Positions 35,258 through 44,884 of a DNA stretch of 64,000 nucleotides are shown here, piece after piece. The notes under the pieces were generated by a model. That model had not been told where the DNA came from, ran no database searches, and was given only the letters and a program-made list of their open reading frames with translations. The DNA is from Frateuria_A sp051900425. Its GTDB lineage: Bacteria > Pseudomonadota > Gammaproteobacteria > Xanthomonadales > Rhodanobacteraceae. Position 1 is the stretch's first letter. Each line of letters begins with the position of its first letter. Made by a program: the position numbers and the translations under genes. Location: positions 62,001-126,000 of the forward strand of contig NZ_JBHZGK010000003.1 of NCBI RefSeq assembly GCF_051900425.1. Direction: 5' to 3'.

Positions 35258-35596
35258 CTACAGCGCGTCGTTGTCCAGTTCGCCGGTGCGGATGCGGATG
35301 ACCTGTTCGAGCGGGCTGACGAAGATCTTGCCGTCGCCGATCTTGCCGGTACGCGCCGACTGCTGGATCGCCTCGATCACCCGCTCGAGCTGGTCGTCGG
35401 CCACGGCCACCTCCAGCTTGATCTTGGGCAGGAAGTCGACCACGTACTCGGCGCCGCGATAAAGCTCGGTGTGGCCCTTCTGCCGGCCGAAGCCCTTGAC
35501 CTCGGTCACCGTGATGCCCTGGACGCCCACCTCGGCCAGCGCCTCGCGCACGTCGTCCAGCTTGAACGGCTTGATGATCGCCACGACCAGCTTCAT
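35258..35596 (-). CDS. glnB: Nitrogen regulatory protein P-II
   Basis: 112 residues, the standard P-II length. The T-loop carries Y51, the uridylylation site, in 'GHTELYRGAEYVVDFLPK'. 'KIGDGKIFVSPLEQVIRIRTGE' is the C-terminal signature. It senses 2-oxoglutarate and ATP/ADP and controls nitrogen assimilation. AGGAGC lies upstream of the ATG. GlnB and GlnK cannot be told apart safely; no amtB follows, which favours glnB. A perfect dyad lies 78 bases upstream. Confidence 0.93.
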   Translation of the reverse strand: MKLVVAIIKPFKLDDVREALAEVGVQGITVTEVKGFGRQKGHTELYRGAEYVVDFLPKIKLEVAVADDQLERVIEAIQQSARTGKIGDGKIFVSPLEQVIRIRTGELDNDAL

Positions 35597-35673
35597 GGAT
35601 GCTCCTCGCTCGCTTCCCCTTGTGCCGTGACCATTGTGCCTGCCGCCCGGCGGCCTGTCGCCCCGGCGGGGCG

Positions 35674-35691
35674 TGTAGGACAATCCCTACA
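35674..35691. promoter_or_regulatory. Perfect dyad TGTAGG-N6-CCTACA between glnB and ubiK
   Basis: Arms 35674-35679 and 35686-35691. The form matches the general pattern of NarL/GacA-type sites (the GacA box is TGTAAG-N6-CTTACA). It lies 78 bases before the glnB start and 80 before the ubiK start, so it could control either. Confidence 0.45.
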
Positions 35692-35770
35692 TTCTCTGGC
35701 GGAGCCGGCCGATGGTGCACCCACGTTCACGTTACCTAGACTTCCTACCGACCCGCTCGAGGCGCCGTCC

Positions 35771-36028
35771 ATGATGGATCGGCAGGAAATCGACCGAATT
35801 GCCCTGCGACTTGTGTCGCTGGTACCGCCAGGGTTGGCACAGGCGCAGCAGGATTTGCGAACCAACTTCCACGATGTCCTGACGCAAGGATTGCGTCGCC
35901 TCGAACTGGTCACCCGCGAGGAGTTCGAAGTCCAGAGTCAGCTGTTGGCGCGCACCCGCGCCAAGGTCGACGAACTGGAGAAGCGCGTCGCCGAACTGGA
36001 GGCCGACGCAGCTACCCGCGGACTCTAG
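35771..36028 (+). CDS. ubiK: Ubiquinone biosynthesis accessory factor UbiK (BMFP domain)
   Basis: 85 residues. An amphipathic N-terminal helix, then 'LTQGLRRLELVTREEFEVQSQLLARTRAKVDELEKRVAELEA', a coiled coil that matches the UbiK/YqiC family. With UbiJ it supports the aerobic ubiquinone assembly complex; ubiJ and ubiB are 12 kb away in this window. The start could be 35774 as well. A strong terminator follows 18 bases after the stop. Confidence 0.9.
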   Translation: MMDRQEIDRIALRLVSLVPPGLAQAQQDLRTNFHDVLTQGLRRLELVTREEFEVQSQLLARTRAKVDELEKRVAELEADAATRGL

Positions 36029-36045
36029 CTGCCAGCTCCCGGGAG

Positions 36046-36098
36046 CCGCCCCCGATCCGTCACCCTCACCCCGAGAGCGATCGGGGGCGGTTATTTTT
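36046..36098 (+). terminator. Rho-independent terminator after ubiK
   Basis: 12-bp perfect stem 36046-36057 with 36079-36090, a 21-base loop, then TTATTTTTT. Confidence 0.85.
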
Positions 36099-36295
36099 TG
36101 CCTGACGTTGATGGGGCCGCGTTCCACCATGCATTCTGGCGACTCCATCGTTCACGGCCGGCACGCCTGGCGCGCCTCATGCGCGACCCTGCGGCCGGCC
36201 GCCCGCCCTGCCACCGTCGGGTGGCATGTGCCAACCGTGTTTCTCCAGCCGTTGCGGTCAGGGACGACCGCGCACTGGCCGGGTGGGATGCTGCC

Positions 36296-37798
36296 GTGAG
36301 CCTGGCCGTCACCTTGAGCCGCGCCCAGGAAGGCGTCGCCGCACCGCAGGTGATGGTCGAGGTGCACCTGTCCGGCGGCCTGCCGGGTACGCATATCGTC
36401 GGCCTGCCGGAAGCAGCGGTGCGCGAAGCACGCGACCGCGTCCGCGTGGCGATCCAGAACGCCGCGTTCGAATACCCCAACCGCAAGGTAACCGTGAACC
36501 TGGCGCCGGCCGAATTGCCCAAGGACGGCGGCCGCTTCGACCTGGCCATCGCGCTGGGCATCCTCGCCGCGGGCGGACAGGTGCCGCGGGAGAAGCTGGA
36601 CGAATGCGAGTTCCTGGGCGAGCTGGCGCTGTCGGGCGACCTGCGCGGCGTCTCCGGCGTGTTGCCGGCGCTGCTGCGCGCACGGGCGCGCGGGCGACGC
36701 GTGGTGGTGCCGCGGGCCAATGCCGCGGAAGCCGCGCTGGTGCCGGAAGCCGATGTACTGGTCGCCGATACCCTGGCCGACGTCTGCAGCTGGCTGCGCG
36801 ATGCGCAGGAACTGGCCCTGCCAGGCCGGGCCGACGACGGGCAGACGGTCGATCCGGGCGTGCCCGACCTGGTCGACGTTCGAGGCCAGTTGCAGGCCCG
36901 GCGCGCGCTGGAAATCGCCGCCGCTGGCGGCCACCACCTGCTGCTGATCGGTCCGCCCGGCACCGGCAAGACCATGCTGGCCGAGCGCCTGCCCGGCATC
37001 ATGCCGCCGCTGGGTGAGACCGAGGCACTGGAGACCTGTGCCGTGCTGTCGGTCGCTGGACAGCCGGTGGATCCGACGCGCTGGCGTCAGCGGCCCTTCC
37101 GTGCGCCGCACCATACGGCCTCGGCGGTAGCGCTGGTCGGTGGCGGTTCGCATCCGCGGCCGGGCGAGATCTCACTGGCGCACAACGGCGTGCTGTTTCT
37201 CGATGAGCTCCCCGAGTTCAACCGGCACGTGCTGGAGGTGTTGCGCGAGCCGCTGGAATCCGGCCAGATCCTGGTTTCGCGCGCCGCGCGGCAGTCGACC
37301 TTCCCCGCCCAGTTCCAGCTGGTCGCGGCAATGAACCCGTGCCCCTGCGGTTACGCCGGCGACGCCCGCGAGCGTTGCCGTTGCACGCCCGACCAGATCC
37401 AGCGCTACCGCGGGCGCATTTCCGGCCCGCTGCTCGATCGCATCGACCTGTGCGTGGAGGTGCCGCGCGTGCCGCTGGCCGAACTCGGTGCCCCGCGCAG
37501 CGTGTACGACGAGGATTCGGCCACCGTGCGTGCGCGCGTGGTGCAGGCGAGGGAGCGTGCGTTGGCCCGCGCGGGCCGGGCCAACGCCGAGATCAACACG
37601 CGCGAACTGGAGCGCGACTGCGCGCTGGGCGAGCCGGAGCGGCGCTGGTTCGAGGCCGCGCTGGAGCGGCTCGGGCTCTCGGCGCGCGCTTATCACCGCA
37701 TCCTGAGGGTGGCGCGATCGATCGCCGACCTGGACGGAGGCGCGGCTCTGCTCGACCGCGCGCATCTGGCTGAAGCGCTGCAATACCGCCGTTTCTGA
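36296..37798 (+). CDS. comM: ComM-like AAA+ helicase (YifB family, Mg-chelatase-like)
   Basis: 500 residues from a GTG start. Both known orthologues begin 'SL...' before 'VEVHLSGGLPGTHIVGLPEAAVREARDRVRVAIQN', which fixes this start; the longer frame is Arg-rich noise. Walker A 'LLIGPPGTGKTMLAERLPG', Walker B 'GVLFLDELPEFN', the zinc-like cysteines 'NPCPCGYAGDARERCRC', and the C-terminal Mg_chelatase_C domain are present. ComM drives branch migration during integration of donor DNA in natural transformation, but many non-competent species have it too. It follows the ubiK terminator. Confidence 0.93.
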   Translation: MSLAVTLSRAQEGVAAPQVMVEVHLSGGLPGTHIVGLPEAAVREARDRVRVAIQNAAFEYPNRKVTVNLAPAELPKDGGRFDLAIALGILAAGGQVPREKLDECEFLGELALSGDLRGVSGVLPALLRARARGRRVVVPRANAAEAALVPEADVLVADTLADVCSWLRDAQELALPGRADDGQTVDPGVPDLVDVRGQLQARRALEIAAAGGHHLLLIGPPGTGKTMLAERLPGIMPPLGETEALETCAVLSVAGQPVDPTRWRQRPFRAPHHTASAVALVGGGSHPRPGEISLAHNGVLFLDELPEFNRHVLEVLREPLESGQILVSRAARQSTFPAQFQLVAAMNPCPCGYAGDARERCRCTPDQIQRYRGRISGPLLDRIDLCVEVPRVPLAELGAPRSVYDEDSATVRARVVQARERALARAGRANAEINTRELERDCALGEPERRWFEAALERLGLSARAYHRILRVARSIADLDGGAALLDRAHLAEALQYRRF

Positions 37799-37819
37799 GG
37801 TTTTCTGAACTCGCGGGTA

Positions 37820-37847
37820 TTGACTTCCCTTGGTTACGGTCTAATAT
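37820..37847 (+). promoter_or_regulatory. Strong sigma70-type promoter in the gap before the antiporter gene
   Basis: TTGACT at 37820-37825 and TAATAT at 37842-37847 are spaced 16 bp, in a short AT-rich patch. It is the best promoter match I see in the window. Transcription would start near 37854, some 300 bases before the antiporter ATG. Confidence 0.7.
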
Positions 37848-37853
37848 CTGCAC

Positions 37854-38030
37854 TCGCCGGTACTTAAATGCGTCCGGCCCGCCGCCCCGGTATCGGTACC
37901 CCTCCCTCCCCCGCCCGATACCGGGGCCGGCCCCTCCTTCGGATACACCGTTCGCTGATCGCACGGCGTAATCCCTGTTTGTCTCCTCCGCCTTCCTCTG
38001 CGCCATCGGCCTCGTACGAGGACGGATCCC
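37854..38030 (+). promoter_or_regulatory. Structured leader or small RNA with a C-rich loop (candidate)
   Basis: The 357-base gap 37799-38155 holds no convincing ORF. After the promoter comes a perfect 12-bp stem, 37885-37896 with 37915-37926 (a 13th G-C pair extends it), around an 18-base pyrimidine loop that contains CCCCTCCCTCCCCC. The loop could pair with G-rich Shine-Dalgarno regions. A smaller palindrome CCTCGTACGAGG lies near 38011-38022. No convincing terminator follows, so it may be the leader of the antiporter mRNA rather than a free RNA. The 3' limit given is arbitrary. Confidence 0.35.
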
Positions 38031-38155
38031 GCGCGCGCATCGTCATTTTTCGCAACTGGGAGTCGTTTCCCATGGGAAGGGGCGTCTGGGTGCGTGCTTT
38101 CGAAACGGCCGGAGCTCTCGGGCAGAATGGGCGCCCCGGAAGCGAAGGACGGCCG

Positions 38156-39949
38156 ATGACGCTACAACCCGGGCTGATGCTGGCGTGCATGCTGGGTATC
38201 GGCTTCCTCGCCCAGTGGCTTGCCTGGCGCGTGAAGCTGCCGGCGATCCTGTTCCTGCTGCTGGCCGGCATCGTGCTGGGACCGGCGACCGGCGTATTCC
38301 GGCCGGACGCGATGCTGGGCGACCTGCTGTTCCCGCTGGTTTCGCTGGCGGTCGCGTTGATCCTGTTCGAAGGCAGCATGACGTTGCGGTTCCACGAGCT
38401 GCCGGGCATCGGCCGCGCTGTGCGTGGCCTGGTCAGTTACGGCGCGATCGCGGCGCTGCTGCTGCTGGCGCTGTCCGCGCGACTGATCGCGGGACTGAGC
38501 TGGGACGTGGCACTGTTGTTCGGCGCGCTTACCTGCGTGACCGGGCCGACGGTGATCGCGCCGATGCTGCGCACGCTGCGTCCGAATGCGCGCATCGCCA
38601 ACACGCTGCGCTGGGAAGGCATCGTGATCGATCCCCTGGGCGCGCTGTTTGCCGTGCTGATCTACGAGGCCATCGTCTCGCACCAGGAAGGCCACACCGT
38701 CGGCGTATTCCTGGGCACGATCGGTTGCGGCGCGATCATCGGCGCGCTGGCGGCGTGGGCGCTGGCCTGGCTGCTGCGGCGCCAGCTGATTCCCGAATAC
38801 CTGCAGAACTTCGGCGTGCTGGCGACGGTGCTGCTGGCTTTCAGCCTGTCCAACACGATCGCGCACGAATCTGGGCTGCTCGCCGTGACCATCATGGGCA
38901 TCGCGCTGGGCAACATCCGCAACGTGCATATCGATGACATCCTGGACTTCAAGGAAAACCTGACCACGCTGCTGGTCTCCAGCCTGTTCATCCTGCTGGC
39001 CGCGCGGCTGCGGTGGCCGCTGCCGGACGGCATGCTGTGGGCCGGCATTGCGGTGTTCCTGATCGCCCAGTTCGTCGTCCGGCCGCTCACGGTGGCCTTT
39101 GCCAGTGTGGGCAGTTCGCTCAGCTGGCGCGAGCGGGCGCTGATTGCCTGGGTAGCGCCGCGCGGCATCGTGGCGGCCTCGGTGTCGGCGCTGTTCGCGC
39201 TGCGCCTGCAGGAGCTGGGCGTGGCGGGTGCCGAGGCGATGGTGCCGCTGGTGTTCATCCTGATCATCGGCACGGTGGTGCTGCAGAGCGCGACCGCGCG
39301 GCCGCTGGCGCGCTGGCTGGGCGTGGCCGAGCCCGAGCCGCGCGGGGTGCTGATCTACGGCTCCGACGAGGTGGCGCGCGCGGTCGGCAAGGCGCTGGCC
39401 GACGCTGGTTTCCGTGTGGTGCTGGCGGACGATGCCTGGGACGGCATCCGTCTGGCACGGATGGAAGGCATGGCAACCTTCTTTGGCAACCCGGCTTCGC
39501 CGCACGCCGAGCGCAACCTCGATCTCACCGGGCTGGGCCGGCTGCTGGCGATGTCGACGCATCGCGAGCGCAACTCGCTGGCGTGCGTGCACTACCGGCG
39601 AGAGTTCGGCCGCGAGAAGGTGTATCGGCTGCGCAACCTCGCGCCGCATGAGGCGACCGATCGCGCGGCCATCGCCGGCAACCTCCTTGCGCCGCCGCTG
39701 TTCGGCGAGGAGATGACGCATGCGCGCTTTGGCGAGTTGCTGGCGGCGGGGTGGCGGATCAAGTCCACGCGCCTGACGCCGGCGTTTGGCTGGAGCGACT
39801 TCACCGAGCGCAACGGCGCCCAGTCGGTGCTGCTGTTCGGTGTGGATGAGAAGGGCAACCTGCGGGTGGCGTCGGCCAAGCGGCTGCTGGAACCGAAGGC
39901 TGGGTGGCTGGCGATTGCGCTGACGCCGCCGGCGGAACCGGTGGGCTGA
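38156..39949 (+). CDS. Cation:proton antiporter (CPA family, NhaP/KefC type) with TrkA-N-like domain
   Basis: 597 residues. About 12 membrane helices ('LPAILFLLLAGIVLGPATGVF', 'SLAVALILFEGSMTLRFHEL', 'GALTCVTGPTVIAPMLRTLRPNARI' with the antiporter ion-site region). At about residue 395 a cytosolic Rossmann domain begins ('GVLIYGSDEVARAVGKALADAGFRVVLAD'), as in TrkA-N regulated antiporters, followed by 'RERNSLACVHYRREFGREKVYRLR'. It should exchange Na+ or K+ for protons. The ATG at 38156 follows GAAGGA. The upstream gap has a strong promoter and structured leader, so expression may be controlled after initiation. Confidence 0.9.
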   Translation: MTLQPGLMLACMLGIGFLAQWLAWRVKLPAILFLLLAGIVLGPATGVFRPDAMLGDLLFPLVSLAVALILFEGSMTLRFHELPGIGRAVRGLVSYGAIAALLLLALSARLIAGLSWDVALLFGALTCVTGPTVIAPMLRTLRPNARIANTLRWEGIVIDPLGALFAVLIYEAIVSHQEGHTVGVFLGTIGCGAIIGALAAWALAWLLRRQLIPEYLQNFGVLATVLLAFSLSNTIAHESGLLAVTIMGIALGNIRNVHIDDILDFKENLTTLLVSSLFILLAARLRWPLPDGMLWAGIAVFLIAQFVVRPLTVAFASVGSSLSWRERALIAWVAPRGIVAASVSALFALRLQELGVAGAEAMVPLVFILIIGTVVLQSATARPLARWLGVAEPEPRGVLIYGSDEVARAVGKALADAGFRVVLADDAWDGIRLARMEGMATFFGNPASPHAERNLDLTGLGRLLAMSTHRERNSLACVHYRREFGREKVYRLRNLAPHEATDRAAIAGNLLAPPLFGEEMTHARFGELLAAGWRIKSTRLTPAFGWSDFTERNGAQSVLLFGVDEKGNLRVASAKRLLEPKAGWLAIALTPPAEPVG

Positions 39950-39977
39950 GGAAGGACATCCCAACCGCCTGTCGGCG

Positions 39978-40044
39978 CCTTCCCCCGTGACGCGGGGGAA
40001 GGATCGACAGGGCACCTTCCTCCATCGGGCGGAGGAAGGTGCCC
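39978..40044. repeat. Double palindrome between convergent genes (terminator-like repeat)
   Basis: Hairpin 1: CCTTCCCCCG (39978-39987) with 39993-40002. Hairpin 2: a perfect 14-bp stem 40010-40023 with 40031-40044 and a 7-base loop. Parts recur near 61200-61340 ('GTGCCCGAAG', 'CCTGTCGGC.CCTTCCCCCG'). It lies between the antiporter and aceA, whose 3' ends face each other, and may end both transcripts. Confidence 0.8.
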
Positions 40045-40069
40045 GAAGAGCGGATGGAGCCGCCTTGGC

Positions 40070-41365
<1,296 letters not shown>

Positions 41366-41390
41366 GTTCTCAGGCTCCGTGAGGTTGCCT

Positions 41391-41450
41391 GCAGGAGCGC
41401 GCCTGTGCGCGACCGGGATGCATGGCGGTCGCGCACAGGTGCGCTCCTAC
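41391..41450. repeat. Palindromic intergenic repeat, family P, between aceB and aceA
   Basis: Arms 41391-41415 and 41426-41450 pair in 23 of 25 positions around a 10-base loop GGATGCATGG. It lies between two genes that are probably cotranscribed, so the hairpin could stabilise or uncouple segments of the aceBA message. Confidence 0.92.
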
Positions 41451-41460
41451 AGAGGGGCGG

Positions 41461-43080
41461 TCAGGCCAGTTGCGCGTAGGCGGGCAGGGTGAGGAACGCG
41501 CCGAGCTGTTCGGCGTGGGTCAGTTCGCTGAGCAGGCGGGCGGCGTCTTCGGCGCAGCGGGCGCCTGGATGCGTGCTTTCGCGCAGGCGATGGGTGTGCG
41601 CGGCAAGCGCCTGGTCGAACAGCGCCATGTCGATCGGCGCACCGTCGGGGAACTCCAGCGGCACGCAGTCGGAGACGACGTCGCCGGCGTAGTGGAGCCA
41701 TTGCCACAGCTGCGCGCGGGCGATCTCGGCCGTGGCCGCATCTTCCATCAGGTGATGGATCGGCACGCAGCCCAGGCCGTCGAGCCAGGCGGCGGTATAG
41801 CGCAACGCGACCTCGACGTTGTTGTCGAAGCCGGCGCGGGTGATCGTGCCGCAGGCCGGCGCCAGCAGCTGGTCGCGGGTGACGTGGACGTCCTCGCGCA
41901 GCACGTGCAACTGGTTGGGCTCGGGCATGTAGCGGTCGAAGATCGCCTGCGCCACCGGCACCAGCGCCGGATGCGCGACCCAGGTGCCGTCGTGGCCGGC
42001 GTGCACCTCGCGCAGCTTGTCGGCGCGCACCTTTTCCAACGCCGCTTCGTTCGCCGTGTCGTCGCCCTTGATCGGGATCTGCGCGGCCATGCCGCCCATG
42101 GCGAAGGCGCCGCGGCGGTGGCAGGTCTTGATCAGCAGTTCCGAGTAGGCCTTCAGGAACGGGACGGTCATCTGCACCTGACCGCGCTCGGGCAGCAGGC
42201 GGTCGTGGTGGCCGCGCAGGGTCTTGAGGTAGGAAAAGATGTAGTCCCAGCGGCCGCAGTTGAGGCCGACCACGCGCTCGCGCAGGGCGTGCAGGATCTC
42301 GTCCATCTGGAACGCCGCAGGCAACGTCTCGATCAGCACGGTCGCCTTCATGCAGCCGCGCGGCAGGCCGAGCTGGCTCTCGGCGTGCGCCATGACGTCG
42401 TCCCACAGCGCCGCCTCCTCCATCGCCTCCAGCTTGGGCAGGTAGAAGTACGGGCCGCGATCGCGCGCCTGCAGGGCGCGGGCGTTGTGGAAGGCGAACA
42501 GGCCGAAGTCCACCAGCGCGCCGGCCATCGGCTCGCCGTCGACCTCGAAATGCCGCTCCGGCAGGTGCCAGCCGCGCGGGCGCACGACCAGCACCGCCGG
42601 ATTCGCGCCGAGCTTGTAGTCGCGCCCGTCGGGCGAGCGGTACGCAATGGTGCCGGCCACCGCGTCGATCAGGTTCTGCTGGCCGTCGAGCTGGTTGACC
42701 AGGGTCGGCGTCGAGGAGTCCTCAAAGTCGGCCATGAATACCTTCGCGCCGGAATTGAGCGCGTTGATGATCATCTTGCGCTCGACCGGCCCGGTGATCT
42801 CCACGCGGCGGTCGCGCAGCGCGGCAGGGACCGGTGCCACCTGCCAGTCGCCTTCGCGGATGGCGCGGGTGTCGGTGCGGAAGTCGGGCAGGGCGCCGGC
42901 GTCCCACCTGGCCTGGCGTTCGCCGCGCTTGGCCAGCAGTTCACGCCGGCGGGCATCGAAGCGGTGGTGCAGATCGGCCAGAAAGGCCAGCGCATCGGGG
43001 GTGAGCAGGCTGGCGTAGGCGGCGGTGTCGCCGTGGACGGTCAGCGGGCCGGGGTCGAGTCGTTCCTGCGGGACGGCCAT
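41461..43080 (-). CDS. aceB: Malate synthase A
   Basis: 539 residues, the AceB length. 'DFEDSSTPTLVNQLDGQQNLIDAV', 'VLVVRPRGWHLPERHFEVDGEPM', 'VLIETLPAAFQMDEILHALRERVVGLNCGRWDYIFSYLK' are hallmark segments. It joins glyoxylate and acetyl-CoA to give malate. AAGGAG precedes the ATG. It is the first gene of the aceB-aceA unit and lies divergent from a LysR gene, with an AT-rich control region of about 140 bases between. Confidence 0.97.
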   Translation of the reverse strand: MAVPQERLDPGPLTVHGDTAAYASLLTPDALAFLADLHHRFDARRRELLAKRGERQARWDAGALPDFRTDTRAIREGDWQVAPVPAALRDRRVEITGPVERKMIINALNSGAKVFMADFEDSSTPTLVNQLDGQQNLIDAVAGTIAYRSPDGRDYKLGANPAVLVVRPRGWHLPERHFEVDGEPMAGALVDFGLFAFHNARALQARDRGPYFYLPKLEAMEEAALWDDVMAHAESQLGLPRGCMKATVLIETLPAAFQMDEILHALRERVVGLNCGRWDYIFSYLKTLRGHHDRLLPERGQVQMTVPFLKAYSELLIKTCHRRGAFAMGGMAAQIPIKGDDTANEAALEKVRADKLREVHAGHDGTWVAHPALVPVAQAIFDRYMPEPNQLHVLREDVHVTRDQLLAPACGTITRAGFDNNVEVALRYTAAWLDGLGCVPIHHLMEDAATAEIARAQLWQWLHYAGDVVSDCVPLEFPDGAPIDMALFDQALAAHTHRLRESTHPGARCAEDAARLLSELTHAEQLGAFLTLPAYAQLA

Positions 43081-43128
43081 GGTCGAGCTCCTTGGAGGGG
43101 TGCATCCACGCTAGGCCCGCATGCCAGC

Positions 43129-43164
43129 CTTTGACAAAGCGAATGTTTCAATCTTTCGTATTGA
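43129..43164. promoter_or_regulatory. Candidate operators in the aceB / LysR divergent region
   Basis: Two dyads: CTTTG-A-CAAAG at 43129-43139 and TCAAT-N7-ATTGA at 43148-43164. The surrounding bases 43137-43200 are AT-rich in a GC-rich genome. The second dyad has the spacing of LysR-type sites. The most likely binder is the LysR protein encoded next door. Confidence 0.5.
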
Positions 43165-43222
43165 GAAAATTAAAGTAGTACGCAAAAGTGCATCAAAACG
43201 GCCCTCGAGGAGGACTACGGCA

Positions 43223-44245
43223 GTGAACCGGAAAGTTCAGGGGCGCCGGGCGAAGCCCGCAAAAGCGGCCGCGAGGGGCCAGCAGGCGGTCGAAGCCGCC
43301 GAGCGCTACTACTACAAGGGCAACCGCCACAAGCAGCTGCGCGCCTTCGTCAGCATCGTCAAGCTGGGAACCCTCACCCGGGCGGCCGAGGCGCTGTTCC
43401 TCTCCCAGCCGACCGTCACCCTGCAATTGCAGGCCCTGGAGCGTGAACTGGGCGTGCCGCTGCTGGAACGGCGGCGACGACGCATCAACCTCACCGACGC
43501 CGGCGAGGCGCTGTACGAACTGGCGCGCCCGCTGATCGAGGGCTGGGAGAACCTGGACCGCGACTTCCAGGCACGCGTCAAAGGCCTCACCGCGGGCCGG
43601 CTGACCATTGCCGCCGGTGCCTCGACCATCCAGTACCTGCTGCCTGATCTCGTGCGGCGCTACCGCGAGGCCTATCCGGCGGTGCACCTGCAGCTGGCCA
43701 ACGTCACCGGCCGCGACGGCCTGGCACTGCTGCGCGCGGACGAGGCCGACTTCGCGGTGGGCTCCATGCTGGATGTGCCCAACGACATCGCCTGGGCGCC
43801 GCTTCGCCACTACGACCCGATGCTGATCACCCCGCGCGATCACCCGCTGGCGCGCAAGGCGGAAGTCGCGCTGGAAGACCTCTCGCCCTACGGCCTGATC
43901 CTGCCGCCGCAGCGGCTGTCGACCTACCGGCTGGTGGATTTGGTGTTCCAGCAGCGCCAGGTCCCCTACCAGGTGGCGATCGAGGTCGGCGGCTGGGAGG
44001 TGATCAAGGAATATGTCGCCTCAGGCTTGGGCATCTCGATCGTGACCGGGATCTGCATCACCGAGGCCGATCGCGCCCGCCTGGCCGTGCGCAACATGAA
44101 GCGCTTCTTTCCCCAGCGCAGCTACGGCGTGGTGATGCGCAAGGGCAAGTTCCTCAGCGCCGAGGCGCGCGCGTTCGTCGACCTGGTCAAGCCCGGCCTG
44201 CTGACCCATCGCGAGCATGACGAGCCCGGCCACTCCGGCCGCTAG
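43223..44245 (+). CDS. LysR-family regulator, probably of the glyoxylate shunt genes
   Basis: 340 residues from a GTG with GAGGAGG nine bases upstream; a longer frame from 43121 would cover the putative operators. A Lys/Arg/Ala-rich tail of about 30 residues precedes the winged helix ('KQLRAFVSIVKLGTLTRAAEALFLSQPTVTLQLQALERELGVPLLERRRRRINLT'). The effector domain is CysB-like ('LPPQRLSTYRLVDLVFQQRQVPYQVAIEVGGWEVIKEYVASGLGISIVTGICI'). Divergent placement from aceB makes control of aceBA the natural inference. Confidence 0.88.
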   Translation: MNRKVQGRRAKPAKAAARGQQAVEAAERYYYKGNRHKQLRAFVSIVKLGTLTRAAEALFLSQPTVTLQLQALERELGVPLLERRRRRINLTDAGEALYELARPLIEGWENLDRDFQARVKGLTAGRLTIAAGASTIQYLLPDLVRRYREAYPAVHLQLANVTGRDGLALLRADEADFAVGSMLDVPNDIAWAPLRHYDPMLITPRDHPLARKAEVALEDLSPYGLILPPQRLSTYRLVDLVFQQRQVPYQVAIEVGGWEVIKEYVASGLGISIVTGICITEADRARLAVRNMKRFFPQRSYGVVMRKGKFLSAEARAFVDLVKPGLLTHREHDEPGHSGR

Positions 44246-44248
44246 CGA

Positions 44249-44884
44249 TCAGGCCTGCCGCTGGAGCGCCAGCCGCAGGCCGAAGCCCAGCAGCACCGTC
44301 CCGCAGGCGCGGTCCATCCAGCCGCCCAGCCGCGGGCGGGCGAGCAGCAACCGGTGGATGCGCCCGCCCAGCAGCGCCAGCACCAGCGACCAGCTCAGGC
44401 CCGTACCGATGAAGCTCGCGCCCAGCACCAGCAGCGCCCGTTGCGGGTGGCTGCCTTGCGGGGCGATGAACTGCGGCAGGAACGCCAGGTAGAACAGCGC
44501 CACCTTCGGGTTGAGCACGTTGGTCAGCAGACCCTGGCGGAACGCCGCGCCCACGCCCTGGCCGCGGGTGGTGGCCGGCGTGCGCGCGGTCGTGCGTGCA
44601 AGCAGCATGCGCAGGCCGATCCAGACCAGGTAGGCCGCGCCCAGGTACTTGAGCAGGCTGAAGGCGAGCGCCGAGGTCATCAGCATCGCCGACACGCCCA
44701 GCACCGCCGCCGCCGTGTGCACCACGCAGCCGGCGTTGATGCCCAGCGCCGCGGCGAAGCCCACCGCGCGCCCCTCGCGACCGCTGCGGGCGAGGATGTA
44801 GAACGTATCCAGCCCCGGTGTGAGGTTGAGCGCCAGGCAGGCGAGCAGGAAGGCGCCGAAGTGCGCGATGCCCAGGGCAGCCAT
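44249..44884 (-). CDS. LysE/RhtB-family exporter
   Basis: 211 residues with about six membrane helices. 'LACLALNLTPGLDTFYILARSGREGR' and 'GLLTNVLNPKVALFYLAFLPQFI' are the family signatures. Members export amino acids or homoserine lactones. Its ATG shares a base with the stop of the acyltransferase gene (TAATG), so it is the last gene of the arfB operon. It converges on the LysR gene with only three bases between the stops. Confidence 0.9.
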   Translation of the reverse strand: MAALGIAHFGAFLLACLALNLTPGLDTFYILARSGREGRAVGFAAALGINAGCVVHTAAAVLGVSAMLMTSALAFSLLKYLGAAYLVWIGLRMLLARTTARTPATTRGQGVGAAFRQGLLTNVLNPKVALFYLAFLPQFIAPQGSHPQRALLVLGASFIGTGLSWSLVLALLGGRIHRLLLARPRLGGWMDRACGTVLLGFGLRLALQRQA

